This document shows, piece after piece, positions 1-8,325 of a stretch of DNA of 64,000 bases. A model generated the notes under the pieces. It was not told the DNA's origin and made no database searches. It saw only the letters and a program-made list of their open reading frames with translations. Positions within the stretch are counted from its first letter, which is position 1; the number at the start of each line of letters is the position of its first letter. Source of the stretch: Companilactobacillus ginsenosidimutans (GTDB lineage Bacteria; Bacillota; Bacilli; Lactobacillales; Lactobacillaceae); assembly GCF_001050475.1 (NCBI RefSeq), contig NZ_CP012034.1, positions 2,356,001-2,420,000 on the forward strand, read 5' to 3'. A program made the position numbers and the translations under genes.

Positions 1-987
1 GATACCGATTGTACCAACGCCACAGTAAGCATCCAATAAAATATCATCTGGTGAGGGATGCAAAGCTTCAGTCGCTAGATCATACAACTTATCAGTTTGA
101 AGAGAATTTAATTGTAAGAAGGCACGTGGTGATAAATTGAAGATTGATCCGTTAATATCTTCTTGAAGATACTCATCACCCCAGATAAGCTTTGTTTCGT
201 CGCCCCAGACAGCACCTTGATCAACTGGATTGATATTTTGAGAAATTGAACTTACTTCCGGAATTGCTTTCGTGATTGCTTCGACAAATTGACGTTCCTT
301 CAAAAACTTTTTCGAGCGTGTGATGAAAGTTACTTGAAGCTTGTTGAATTCAACAGATTGACGCACGACGATCATGCTGATGATACCTGATTTTTCCTTA
401 GGATTGTAAACAGGTAAACCTAGTTCTTTGATGATATCGACAATCTTACGGATTGCGGACATAGTTAGGTCCATTTGCGTTGGCATTTCTGGGAGGTCAA
501 CTAATTCTTGTGTTCCTGCCTTGTACAGCCCACAACGAATTTCTCCATCGATTTCTTGAATTGGGAATTGTGCCTTATTACGATATTTTTCTTGTTGTGG
601 TGAGGCGATTGTAGGCTTAATTGTGTAGTGTTCATAAGCATGAGGCTTATACTTGTTTAGTGATTCTCTGAGAATATCAGCTTTATATTCAAGCTGGTCT
701 TCATATTTAATGTGAGCAAACTCAAGTCCACCGACTTCACTTGCTAATGGGGTGACATCTTCGTTACGATGTGGACTATGAGTTCTGATTTTATGAATCT
801 TACCGTTGATAAATCTAGGATGTATGTCGGTGATTTCGCAGACGATGACATCTTCAGGTACGGCACCAGGGACGAAGACAATTACGTGCTTGAAAAAGCC
901 GATTCCTTCTCCGTTGATACCGATTCGTTTGATTGTTAGGGGAAAACGATCTCCCACTTTTAATTCTTCAGTTATATTGTTTTCCAT
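1..987 (-). CDS. rlmCD: 23S rRNA (uracil-5-)-methyltransferase, RlmCD/RumA family (3' end outside window)
   Basis: The reading frame starts at the ATG at 987 and stays open to the window edge, giving at least 329 residues of a protein that normally has about 450-460. The N-terminus has a TRAM-type RNA-binding domain (near residues 10-65). The last visible residues, DAYCGVGTIGI, are the SAM-binding motif I of TrmA/RumA methyltransferases. The family methylates uracil-747 and/or 1939 of 23S rRNA at C5; in Gram-positives one RlmCD enzyme does both, so the exact specificity here is inferred. The catalytic Cys lies beyond the edge. It is divergent from recX, 62 bp away. Confidence 0.88.
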   Translation of the reverse strand, partial: MENNITEELKVGDRFPLTIKRIGINGEGIGFFKHVIVFVPGAVPEDVIVCEITDIHPRFINGKIHKIRTHSPHRNEDVTPLASEVGGLEFAHIKYEDQLEYKADILRESLNKYKPHAYEHYTIKPTIASPQQEKYRNKAQFPIQEIDGEIRCGLYKAGTQELVDLPEMPTQMDLTMSAIRKIVDIIKELGLPVYNPKEKSGIISMIVVRQSVEFNKLQVTFITRSKKFLKERQFVEAITKAIPEVSSISQNINPVDQGAVWGDETKLIWGDEYLQEDINGSIFNLSPRAFLQLNSLQTDKLYDLATEALHPSPDDILLDAYCGVGTIGI

Positions 988-1049
988 AATTTTTCCTTTT
1001 TTGAAATAAGCGCTAAACTACTAGAAGTATAACATGTGAGGTAATACAT

Positions 1050-1820
1050 TTGAGTAAAGTTACAAAAATACAAGCCCAAAAACGTAAGGGTAGATACAAT
1101 GTCTTTCTGGATGATGAATATGCATTTCCAGTTGGTGAATCGACGTTGATTGAATTTCGATTGATGAAGGGAACTGAGTTGGACGATGCCCAAGTCACTC
1201 TGATAAAAAATCGAGAGAATACTAATAAAGCCTATGGGGATGCAGTTAATTACTTGAGTTATGAACTGCGGACAGAAAAAGAGATGAAAGATTATCTGTA
1301 TAAAAAGGAGTACAACACTCCGATTATTATGGATGTGATGGACAAGTTGAGGAAGCTTCATTATTTGAATGATGAAGCTTATGCCCAAAGTTTTATCAAT
1401 ACACAACTGCGACTTTCAGCTAATGGACCAAGGACAATTGAACAAAAGATGTTCAAAAAGGGTGTTCCTGATGACATCATTAAGCAAAAGATTTCTGAGA
1501 TTGATCAAGATATCTTGCTAGATAATGCAACTGAGTTTGCCGAGAAACAAATGCGGAAGACCAATCATGCTTCTTTCAAACAACAGCTAATTAAACTACG
1601 ACAAAGCCTCTATTCTAAAGGATTTAGTGGCGATATTGTTAGTCAGGCTATCGACAGCTTGGACTTAGAAAAGGACGAAGATGAGGAACAAGAAAATCTT
1701 CGTAAAATGATTGATAAAGTTTCGCACAGATACGCTAACACATCTAAGCTAATTACTTATTTAATGGGAAAAGGATTTTCCTATGATGCAATTAAACAAG
1801 CTCTTCAAGATGACGATTAG
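1050..1820 (+). CDS. recX: Regulatory protein RecX
   Basis: This 256-aa protein matches RecX, a modulator that binds RecA filaments and limits recombinase and SOS activity. It has the three-helix-repeat RecX character, with a typical segment YLSYELRTEKEMKDYL near residue 67 and GPRTIEQKMFKKGV near residue 128. I use the TTG start at 1050 because a GTGAGGT ribosome binding site lies 7 bases upstream and the product then begins MSKVTKI, as in homologues. The C-terminus is acidic (DEDEEQ, near residue 210). The gene is divergent from the rRNA methyltransferase and followed by the DUF402 gene. Confidence 0.92.
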   Translation: MSKVTKIQAQKRKGRYNVFLDDEYAFPVGESTLIEFRLMKGTELDDAQVTLIKNRENTNKAYGDAVNYLSYELRTEKEMKDYLYKKEYNTPIIMDVMDKLRKLHYLNDEAYAQSFINTQLRLSANGPRTIEQKMFKKGVPDDIIKQKISEIDQDILLDNATEFAEKQMRKTNHASFKQQLIKLRQSLYSKGFSGDIVSQAIDSLDLEKDEDEEQENLRKMIDKVSHRYANTSKLITYLMGKGFSYDAIKQALQDDD

Positions 1821-1894
1821 GATGATTGTTCTTTTATTCGTTTCACAGCTCTGTTATAATTTTTTTGAACAAGATTTTGAAAGCTGGTTACGTT

Positions 1895-2428
1895 ATGCAA
1901 ATACCCAGAGAAGGGGATTACGTAGCAATCCAGAGTTATAAGCATGATGGTCAGTTACATCGTACTTGGCGTGAAACAATGGTGTTAAAGACGAGCGAGA
2001 ACGAAATAATAGGTTGTAATGATAATACTTTAGTAACAGAATCAGACGGTCGCCGTTGGGTGACTAGAGAGCCCGCAATAGTTTATTTCCATAAACATTA
2101 TTGGTTCAATATTATTGCCATGATTCGTGATACAGGAGTTTCTTATTATTGTAATTTAGCAACTCCGTTTGTTTTAGATAAAGAGGCCATCAAATATATA
2201 GATTATGATTTAGACGTAAAGGTATTTCCTGACGGAGAAAAGCGTTTGCTAGATGTTGACGAGTATGCCGCACATAGTAAGATGTGGAATTACCCGCCAG
2301 AGATAGACAAGATTCTACATTATAATGTTGATGTTTTAATTGATTGGATAGACAAGGGAAAAGGTCCATTTTCTCAAGCCTATATTGATCTCTGGATGAA
2401 GAGATATAACGAATTATCTCACCATTAA
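1895..2428 (+). CDS. DUF402 family nucleoside tri-/diphosphate phosphatase
   Basis: The 177-aa product has the length and sequence style of the UPF0374/DUF402 family. A Staphylococcus aureus member (Ntdp, SA1684) hydrolyses nucleoside tri- and diphosphates, so this activity is transferred by homology. Conserved aromatic and acidic residues are visible ([11 protein letters not shown] near residue 22, [35 protein letters not shown]). A longer frame opens at 1826, but the ATG at 1895 gives the family N-terminus [10 protein letters not shown] and lies after a good -10 box, TATAAT at 1855-1860. It is probably monocistronic, ending at a bidirectional terminator. Confidence 0.82.
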   Translation: MQIPREGDYVAIQSYKHDGQLHRTWRETMVLKTSENEIIGCNDNTLVTESDGRRWVTREPAIVYFHKHYWFNIIAMIRDTGVSYYCNLATPFVLDKEAIKYIDYDLDVKVFPDGEKRLLDVDEYAAHSKMWNYPPEIDKILHYNVDVLIDWIDKGKGPFSQAYIDLWMKRYNELSHH

Positions 2429-2443
2429 TGGATTGCTTAATCC

Positions 2444-2479
2444 TAAAAAAGACTGCTGAAATTTTCAGCAGTCTTTTTA
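2444..2479. terminator. Bidirectional intrinsic terminator
   Basis: GACTGCTGAAA and its exact reverse complement form an 11-bp stem flanked by A-rich and T-rich tracts. It can stop both the plus-strand DUF402 gene and the minus-strand exporter gene, whose stop codon lies inside the T tract. Confidence 0.85.
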
Positions 2480-3613
2480 TATTTCGGGAATTTTATTTTT
2501 AGATAAATCTTCTTTTTTTAATGTAGCTGTTCGGATTAATTGATAAATGGTGGCAACGATTGGAACGCCAACAAGCATTCCAACTATTCCCGCAAGTCCA
2601 CCACCAACGGTGATTGCGACAAGTACCAAGATTCCAGGCAGACCAATTGAACTGCCGACCACATATGGGTAAATTAAATTACCTTCTAATTGTTGGAGCA
2701 CGATAATAAATATTACGAATAGTACACCTTGAAGAGGGGATGTAACAGCAATTAGTACAAATCCGACTCCGCCACCGATCCAAGCTCCAATCATTGGAAT
2801 TAAAGCTGTCATTCCAACTAATGCTCCAATTGATAATGCGTTTGGAAAGCGGAAAATCAACATTCCGATGGCACAAAGTGTTCCCAAGATAAAGGCTTCA
2901 GTTACTTGACCTTTAATAAAACTAGAAAATGATTTGTCCGCCACTTGTAGAACGTAGCGAGATTTTTCCATAAATTTAGCAGGTAAGAAAGCATCAAAAA
3001 CTCTACTTAAGCGATTTGCGATTCGTTCTTTGCCACTTACCAAATAGATTGCAAAAGTTAGCGCCAAAATAAAATTAAATACACCTTTGGAGATACTACC
3101 AAAAATTGAAAGTGAAGATGAGAATACTCCAGAAAGGCCTGTCGAAAGTAGCTTCATCAATTTGCTTTGAATGGACGTCCAATCAATTTTTGTGGTTTCT
3201 AATTGAGACATTATTGCATTGGCATTGTTAGAATTATCAAGCCATTTGTTTATGTTATCAACGACATCTGGCAAGCTAGTGAAAAATCCACTGATAGCAG
3301 TAATGAATTGAGGAATTACAAGTCGCATGACCCAAGCGATAATAGCGATAATTATTATTAATGACAAAATTAAAGCTGTAGGTCGACGTAGTTTGACTAG
3401 TATTGTTTTATCAGCTTTAGGCCAAAACCATTTTTCCATTGTACTACTGAGTATGTTGATACAGTATGCCATAGCGGCACCAATTATTAATGGGAAAGCA
3501 ACAGCACCAATGCCTTTAAATAAGTTTAATACCTGACCAGGATAAACAAGTAGGATTAAAAATATCGCAATCAGAATGCTGTAGCGGATAATCTCTTTTT
3601 TATTAACTTTCAT
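2477..3613 (-). CDS. AI-2E family transporter (PerM-like membrane protein)
   Basis: A 378-aa polytopic membrane protein of the AI-2E/PerM family, with hydrophobic segments at about residues 10-28, 35-52, 73-92, then a soluble stretch (about 95-150), and five further C-terminal segments. The late segment GNLIYPYVVGSSIGLP is the diagnostic family motif. Members export autoinducer-2 or act as Na+/H+ antiporters; the substrate cannot be read from sequence. luxS is present at 47.9 kb, so AI-2 export is possible but unproven. It converges with the DUF402 gene. Confidence 0.82.
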   Translation of the reverse strand: MKVNKKEIIRYSILIAIFLILLVYPGQVLNLFKGIGAVAFPLIIGAAMAYCINILSSTMEKWFWPKADKTILVKLRRPTALILSLIIIIAIIAWVMRLVIPQFITAISGFFTSLPDVVDNINKWLDNSNNANAIMSQLETTKIDWTSIQSKLMKLLSTGLSGVFSSSLSIFGSISKGVFNFILALTFAIYLVSGKERIANRLSRVFDAFLPAKFMEKSRYVLQVADKSFSSFIKGQVTEAFILGTLCAIGMLIFRFPNALSIGALVGMTALIPMIGAWIGGGVGFVLIAVTSPLQGVLFVIFIIVLQQLEGNLIYPYVVGSSIGLPGILVLVAITVGGGLAGIVGMLVGVPIVATIYQLIRTATLKKEDLSKNKIPEI

Positions 3614-3661
3614 TGATTTCCCCTTTTTTGTGATTATTGATATCTTATCATTTATAGTGAA

Positions 3662-3787
3662 TTAATTTTTGCCATTATCAGATTTTTTAAAAGTTGACTG
3701 TAGTTTTTCATTTTCTTCTTGAACCAATTTTTTGAATCCCGGTTCTCTTATGTCTCTTTTTTCAATATATTCGTCTAGTTTTTCCAA
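3662..3787 (-). CDS. Small 41-aa protein, unknown (antitoxin-N-terminus-like)
   Basis: A TTG start at 3787 lies 8 bases after a perfect GGAGG. The 41-codon frame gives a highly charged peptide starting MEKLDEYIEKRDIREPGF and ending KSDNGKN. The beginning resembles the short helical N-terminus that precedes the HTH domain in some HigA-type antitoxins, but no HTH follows. It could be a real small protein or the stump of a truncated regulator. It sits alone between the exporter gene and the terminator of the ABC operon. Confidence 0.45.
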   Translation of the reverse strand: MEKLDEYIEKRDIREPGFKKLVQEENEKLQSTFKKSDNGKN

Positions 3788-3890
3788 AATTTAATCCTCC
3801 AATACTTATAGTTGATCAGCTTCATTTAATACTTAAGTATATTCCAAATATTATGACCAATGTATTGGAAACAATTAATTAACGAGATGA

Positions 3891-3938
3891 AAAAAGCCAC
3901 TCAATTCAGCATTTAAACTGAACTGAGTGGCTTTTATT
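3891..3938 (-). terminator. Intrinsic terminator of the sulfur operon
   Basis: GCCACTCA...TGAGTGGC with an inner TTCAG/CTGAA extension forms a long hairpin with T tracts on both sides. On the minus strand it lies directly after the last gene, the ABC ATPase. Confidence 0.85.
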
Positions 3939-4694
3939 TTATTCATCAATTTTATTTGGATCAATCGAAATTCCCGCCAAGAAATCTTTTATACGTGGAG
4001 TTGGATTATCGAAGAATTCGTGGGTTTCACCATCGAACACTTTTTTACCATCTTCAATGAAGACAATCTTGTCTGAAACTAATCTAGCGAAATCCATGTT
4101 GTGGGTAACTATGACCATTGATTGTCCGGCTTTACATAGATCTTCAAGAATTCTCAGTACCTGTGTTTCTAGCTCTGGATCTAAGGCACTTGTTGGTTCA
4201 TCCAACAAAATGTATTCGGGGTCCATAGCTAGGGCACGACAGATTGAAATTCTTTGTTGCTGTCCACCTGATAGTTGGCTAGGATAACGATCTCCATAGC
4301 CGTCCAAACCAACTTGTTTGAGTAATTTAGCTGCTCTTTCATCGGCGTCAGCAGGGGACTTTTTCAATACATTTATTGGAGCTTCTGTGATATTTTTTGT
4401 CACTGTAAGATTTGGGAATAGATTCCAGTTTTGAAAAACCATGCTGGTTTTTCGACGAAGGCTAAAGCTATCTTTCTTTGATAGTGGTTTTGAATAGTCA
4501 TAAGTCAATTCTGGGAAGCTAATAGTTCCAGACTCAGGTCGAACTAACAAGTCAATTGATCTGAGAAGTGTTGATTTACCAGAACCAGAAGGTCCAAGGA
4601 TGACAGTTGTTTTCCCATCAGGGAAGTCGACTGAAATATCATGAAGCACTGTTTGACCATCATATTTTTTTACAATATTTTTCAATGAAATCAT
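3939..4694 (-). CDS. Polar amino-acid (probably cystine) ABC transporter, ATP-binding protein
   Basis: A 251-aa ABC ATPase of the polar amino acid uptake class. It shows Walker A GPSGSGKST (about residues 34-42), Q-loop FQNWNLFPN, signature LSGGQQQR, Walker B ILLDEPTSALD and the H-loop VTHN. Its start codon overlaps the permease stop by one base (TAATG), so translation is coupled. It is the last gene of the minus-strand run serine acetyltransferase-like / cysK / binding protein / permease / ATPase. Linkage to cysK and to a cysteine-coding leader peptide points to cystine or cysteine import (TcyC-like); this is inference from context. Confidence 0.88.
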   Translation of the reverse strand: MISLKNIVKKYDGQTVLHDISVDFPDGKTTVILGPSGSGKSTLLRSIDLLVRPESGTISFPELTYDYSKPLSKKDSFSLRRKTSMVFQNWNLFPNLTVTKNITEAPINVLKKSPADADERAAKLLKQVGLDGYGDRYPSQLSGGQQQRISICRALAMDPEYILLDEPTSALDPELETQVLRILEDLCKAGQSMVIVTHNMDFARLVSDKIVFIEDGKKVFDGETHEFFDNPTPRIKDFLAGISIDPNKIDE

Positions 4695-5389
4695 TAAGCT
4701 TCACTTCCTTTAACATAACGAGATGTTCTGTGCTCGAGGTAATGTTGTAGCCAAGTTAATAATGAACATACAACAGCATATAATGCGGCTGCTAATGAGT
4801 ACATTAGTAATGGTTGGAAGTTTTTAGCTGTGATTTGTTGACTAACCTGGAACATTTCCAAAATCGTAATTGAACTGGCTAAAGATGTATCCTTAACTAA
4901 TCCAATAAATGAGTTAGAAAGTGGAGGTAGAGCAATCCTAACAGCTTGTGGTAAAACGATTTTCATCAAGGTTTGTCTTGTTGAAAAACCAAGAGTAAAC
5001 GCTGCATCCCATTGATCATCTGGAACAGAGAGCAAAGCTGAACGAATTGTTTCTGAGGCATATGCACCGGTGTTTAAAGAAAATCCGATAACTGCAGCGA
5101 TAAATGGATCTAGTTGAACACCAATATTTGGTAATCCAAAGAAGATGATGAACAACTGAACTAGTAATGGAGTTGAACGGAACAGCCAAACATAAAAATT
5201 GGCAATAGCTTTGAGCAACATCCAAGGATACTTGATAGCCTTGTTCTCACTAGGTTTAATAAATTTAATTAATGCTGTAAGGACTGCAAGTATCAATCCA
5301 AATATAAACGCTAAAATCGCTAACGGAATGGTGTATTGCACCATTGCTACGATCATTTCAGGCAATGATGTAATAATTATATGCCACAT
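4694..5389 (-). CDS. Polar amino-acid (probably cystine) ABC transporter, permease
   Basis: A 231-aa inner-membrane permease of the HisMQ type, with about five membrane segments and the EAA loop that contacts the ATPase (near residue 140, sequence AFTLGFSTRQTLMKIVLPQA). A short cytoplasmic loop with KFIKPSENKAIKYPW lies near residues 42-56. Only one permease gene is present, so the pore is presumably a homodimer. It is preceded by the binding-protein gene with a 30-bp gap and overlaps the ATPase start by one base. Confidence 0.86.
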   Translation of the reverse strand: MWHIIITSLPEMIVAMVQYTIPLAILAFIFGLILAVLTALIKFIKPSENKAIKYPWMLLKAIANFYVWLFRSTPLLVQLFIIFFGLPNIGVQLDPFIAAVIGFSLNTGAYASETIRSALLSVPDDQWDAAFTLGFSTRQTLMKIVLPQAVRIALPPLSNSFIGLVKDTSLASSITILEMFQVSQQITAKNFQPLLMYSLAAALYAVVCSLLTWLQHYLEHRTSRYVKGSEA

Positions 5390-5419
5390 AAAATCCGCCC
5401 CTCTCGAAAAATGGAAATG

Positions 5420-6196
5420 TTATTTACTAATGTCTTCACCGAAGTACTTAATTGATAGACGCTTTAATGTGCCATCTTTTCTAAGCTTGTCTTCAGCTTT
5501 ATTGACCTTATCACGAAGTTTTGTACTGTCTTTGTTGAAGATAGGAGCAATCTTAGTGTTAGGAATTTTGTTTGTAGGGATAACTTTGGCCTTTAAACCA
5601 CTATCCTTGTTGTCTTTCGCCCATGTTAGGAATGCTTCATGTGAGTTGATGGTAGCTTGAACACGGCCTTGTTTGATCATTGACATGGTAGTAGCAAAGT
5701 CTGGAGAAGGCACGATGTTAGCACCGAACTTCTTAGCCTTGTTATAGTTGTCGGTACCAGTACCTTCAGCCATCTTGACGCCCTTTAAATCGTCAACTGA
5801 CTTGACTTTAGAGTCGCCATCTTTAGTAATTAAAACTGATTTAGATGCAACATATGGTTTGGCAAAAATATAGTGCTTTTGACGATCCTTTGTTTCACCA
5901 ACGTTATTGATTACAACGTCGAATGTTTTTGAATTTAATCCAGCAATTAGTGAATCCCATTTGGTAGGAACAAACTTAGCTTTCAAGCCCATTTCTTTTG
6001 CTAATGCTTTACCAAACTCAACTTCATAACCAGTTAGTTTGCCATTTTCACGGTATGAATATGGAGCATAAGTTCCTTCCAAACCGATTGTTAATGTACC
6101 TTTAGTTTTTGTTTCGTTTGAACTGTTTGAGCAACCAGTTAGAATTAATACGAAGGCTGCAACCATTGTAAGCAGCAGTGCGACTCTCTTTTTCAT
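5420..6196 (-). CDS. Cystine-type ABC transporter substrate-binding lipoprotein
   Basis: A 258-aa family-3 solute-binding protein. The N-terminal signal ends in the lipobox LTGC (Cys at about residue 22), so the mature protein is lipid-anchored outside the membrane. The mature part begins with the typical GTLTIGLEGTYAPYSY and contains GYEVEFGKALAKEMG, which is close to the TcyA/FliY cystine-binding subgroup. Substrate assignment rests on this similarity and on the neighbouring cysK and cysteine leader peptide. The permease gene follows at 30 bp. Confidence 0.86.
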   Translation of the reverse strand: MKKRVALLLTMVAAFVLILTGCSNSSNETKTKGTLTIGLEGTYAPYSYRENGKLTGYEVEFGKALAKEMGLKAKFVPTKWDSLIAGLNSKTFDVVINNVGETKDRQKHYIFAKPYVASKSVLITKDGDSKVKSVDDLKGVKMAEGTGTDNYNKAKKFGANIVPSPDFATTMSMIKQGRVQATINSHEAFLTWAKDNKDSGLKAKVIPTNKIPNTKIAPIFNKDSTKLRDKVNKAEDKLRKDGTLKRLSIKYFGEDISK

Positions 6197-6273
6197 ATGA
6201 CTATCTCCCCAATAGATTAATGTCTTATTTTCTCATAATTTAGGCGTTTTGAGAAAAGATTTGATTTATATTT

Positions 6274-7197
6274 CTAAAATTTAAATAAATCTGTAGATAA
6301 GTATCTTTCACCGTTGTCAGGTGAGACTGTTACAACGTTCTTACCTTCACCAAGTTTTTTAGCAATTTCGATAGCTCCGAAGATATTAGCACCGGCAGAG
6401 ATTCCTGGTAAAAATCCTTCTTTACGACTTACTTCTTGAGCCATTTGGATAGCTTGATCAGATGTAACTTCAATAATATCTGAATATGAATCTTGATCTA
6501 ATGTATCAGGAATCATACCAGCTGAAATGCCTTGAATTTTGTGCTTACCAGTTTTACCTTCCTTAAGAAGTGGTGATTCAGCAGCTTCAAGTGCATAAAT
6601 TTTTACATCAGGATATTTCTTTGTTAAAGCGTGACTAACACCAGATAAAGTACCACCAGTACCAACACCAGCAACAAAGGCATCAACTGTTTGACCATCG
6701 AATGCTTCAATGATTTCTTTACCAGTAGTTCTTTCATGTACGTCAGGATTAGCTGGATTACTGAATTGCATTGGTAGGAAGTATCCTTTTTCATCGGAAA
6801 GTTCTTTGGCGCGTTTAATAGCTCCACCCATGCCTTCAGAACCAGGTGTAAGAACTAATTCTGTTCCGTAACCTTGCATGATTTTACGACGTTCAACACT
6901 CATTGTGTCGGGCATCATGATAATTAAGTGATAGCCCTTTGCTGCAGCTACTAGGGACAATCCAATACCAGTATTTCCTGATGTTGGTTCAACAATAGTA
7001 TCTCCAGGCTTTAACTTGCCAGCTTTTTCTGCGGCTTCAATCATTGAAAGGGCAATTCTATCCTTGATTGAGCTTCCAGGATTGAAGAATTCTAATTTTA
7101 CAAAGACGTTGGCAGCACCCTCTGGTACAACTCTATTTAATTTAACAATTGGTGTGTTACCAATTAATTCTGTAATATTGTTAGCAATTTTTGACAT
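6274..7197 (-). CDS. cysK: Cysteine synthase (O-acetylserine sulfhydrylase)
   Basis: A 307-aa PLP enzyme that makes cysteine from O-acetylserine and sulfide. The PLP lysine is in [11 protein letters not shown] (about residue 42), the substrate loop is TSGNTGIGL, and the phosphate-binding loop is [11 protein letters not shown] longer frame reaches 7227, but GGAGG lies 8 bases before the ATG at 7197 and the product then starts [16 protein letters not shown] as in the family. It lies 78 bp downstream of the MetA-family gene in the same direction, forming a two-step cysteine pathway. Confidence 0.95.
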   Translation of the reverse strand: MSKIANNITELIGNTPIVKLNRVVPEGAANVFVKLEFFNPGSSIKDRIALSMIEAAEKAGKLKPGDTIVEPTSGNTGIGLSLVAAAKGYHLIIMMPDTMSVERRKIMQGYGTELVLTPGSEGMGGAIKRAKELSDEKGYFLPMQFSNPANPDVHERTTGKEIIEAFDGQTVDAFVAGVGTGGTLSGVSHALTKKYPDVKIYALEAAESPLLKEGKTGKHKIQGISAGMIPDTLDQDSYSDIIEVTSDQAIQMAQEVSRKEGFLPGISAGANIFGAIEIAKKLGEGKNVVTVSPDNGERYLSTDLFKF

Positions 7198-7275
7198 ATC
7201 TATTCCTCCAAATTTCCTCGTAAACAAATTTATTGTAATACTTTAAAAAAATCTTTGTTACCAATATCACTCCGG

Positions 7276-8082
7276 TCAGCTACACACCTGAACCTTAGCG
7301 TTAATGACATTACGGACCCAATTTCCAAAGAACTTAGCCTGAACTTCCTCCCAAGCGAACATCGGTTGGTTATTAATAGGAGAGTAATAATTCACTGGCT
7401 GTAATGGGTGGCGTTCGGGATGTGCAGCAAACTCACGCTCATATTCTTTTCTTAAATCATTTTTTTGATATTCAAGGTGTGAGAAAAGAAATGATTGAGG
7501 CTTTGTCTTAGACGATGCCAGAAACAACAATCCCTTATCACTAATAGCGTTAATGGTCAGCTGCGAGTTATCGTTAATTTGTTGCTGATTCATTTCTGCG
7601 TAACGCGCATGTGGTGCAGGGAAGTTATTAGAAATATTGTCCAAAAGGTTTGATGATTTCAAAATATTATTTTGGAAAATACCAAATGTTTTGTGTGGCA
7701 ATATTTGTTTGTCGATGCCGTGCAGATGATGTAAGGCCGCCATCGCACCCCAGCATACGTACAGCTGGGGAATACTCATTTCGTTTAATTTATCTAATAG
7801 TTCGTCAATCTCATCTTTATAAGTTATATCGTTAAAATCGATTTGTTCAACAGGACTTCCAGAAATAATAAATCCGTCCAAGTTATCCAAGTCATCAAGA
7901 TCCAGTGGCTTCATGGTGTTTGTTACTGCAGGGTCGAGTTTTCTATCGACATAGCGAGTTGCTGAATAATAGTAGGTAAATTCAACATTTCGATGTTCGT
8001 GGGTTAGTGATTTATAAAAGTTTTCGTCTGTTTCAACTTTGTTATACATCAAGTTTAAAATTCCAATTTTTACAGCGTTCAC
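7276..8082 (-). CDS. MetA-family O-acyltransferase, probably serine O-acetyltransferase (CysE function)
   Basis: A 268-aa protein of the homoserine O-succinyltransferase (MetA/HTS) family. The catalytic Cys is in YVCWGAMAAL (C110) and the His-x-Glu pair is in SHLEYQ (H202, E204). The start is a GTG at 8082, 8 bases after AAAGGAG. By fold it would be called MetA. However, the homologous gene directly upstream of cysK in Lactobacillus casei has been reported to acetylate serine and not homoserine. The same gene order, plus a cysteine-coding leader peptide upstream, makes serine acetyltransferase the better call. Sure of family, moderately sure of substrate. Confidence 0.85.
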   Translation of the reverse strand: MNAVKIGILNLMYNKVETDENFYKSLTHEHRNVEFTYYYSATRYVDRKLDPAVTNTMKPLDLDDLDNLDGFIISGSPVEQIDFNDITYKDEIDELLDKLNEMSIPQLYVCWGAMAALHHLHGIDKQILPHKTFGIFQNNILKSSNLLDNISNNFPAPHARYAEMNQQQINDNSQLTINAISDKGLLFLASSKTKPQSFLFSHLEYQKNDLRKEYEREFAAHPERHPLQPVNYYSPINNQPMFAWEEVQAKFFGNWVRNVINAKVQVCS

Positions 8083-8102
8083 AGTTGACTCCTTTCTAAA
8101 AT

Positions 8103-8135
8103 AAAAAAGGGAGCTGACTAATTGTCAGCTCCCTT
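8103..8135 (-). terminator. Attenuator terminator in the cysteine operon leader
   Basis: On the minus strand a perfect 12-bp stem (8124-8135 paired with 8107-8118), with a 5-base loop, is followed by a run of six T residues. It lies between the leader peptide and the first gene, ending about 20 bases before that gene's start, so termination here would silence the whole operon. I did not find a clear antiterminator strand by eye. Confidence 0.85.
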
Positions 8136-8158
8136 GAATAGTATCTAATACTAGTACA

Positions 8159-8254
8159 TCAATTGAGTGGAATTAGGCATGCAGAAAAAGTATAATGATT
8201 TTTCATCATTACACAGCAACATGCGTTCATTTTTACGTTTTTAAGATTCTTCAT
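8159..8254 (-). CDS. Cysteine-rich leader peptide (31 aa) of the cysteine operon
   Basis: An ATG at 8254 follows AGGAGG (8265-8270) at 10 bases. The 31-codon frame begins MKNLKNVKMNACCCVMM and ends in LIPLN with TGA at 8159-8161. Three consecutive Cys codons (TGT TGC TGT, 8213-8221) are followed by a fourth Cys codon (8177-8179). Immediately after the Cys run the RNA can fold a 7-bp hairpin (8193-8211), and the strong terminator follows 24 bases beyond the leader stop. This is the arrangement of a ribosome-mediated attenuator: stalling at Cys codons when charged tRNA-Cys is scarce would alter folding. Function is inferred from this layout. Confidence 0.75.
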   Translation of the reverse strand: MKNLKNVKMNACCCVMMKNHYTFSACLIPLN

Positions 8255-8285
8255 GTCTAATTCGCCTCCTGTTTTCTTTGATTAC

Positions 8286-8314
8286 AGAATATTATTAGAA
8301 ATTCTTTAAGTCAA
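8286..8314 (-). promoter_or_regulatory. Promoter of the cysteine operon
   Basis: TTGACT (8309-8314) and TATTCT (8286-8291) are separated by exactly 17 bp on the minus strand. The predicted start near 8279 lies about 25 bases before the leader-peptide ATG. Confidence 0.7.
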
Positions 8315-8325
8315 GCATTTAATAT

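Noticed and set aside
806..1009. 67-aa plus-strand ORF within the rRNA methyltransferase gene
   Set aside because: It lies antisense to a well-supported coding frame and has low-complexity, non-protein-like sequence.
972..1406. 144-aa minus-strand ORF opposite recX
   Set aside because: Antisense shadow of recX; no ribosome binding site and no recognisable domain.
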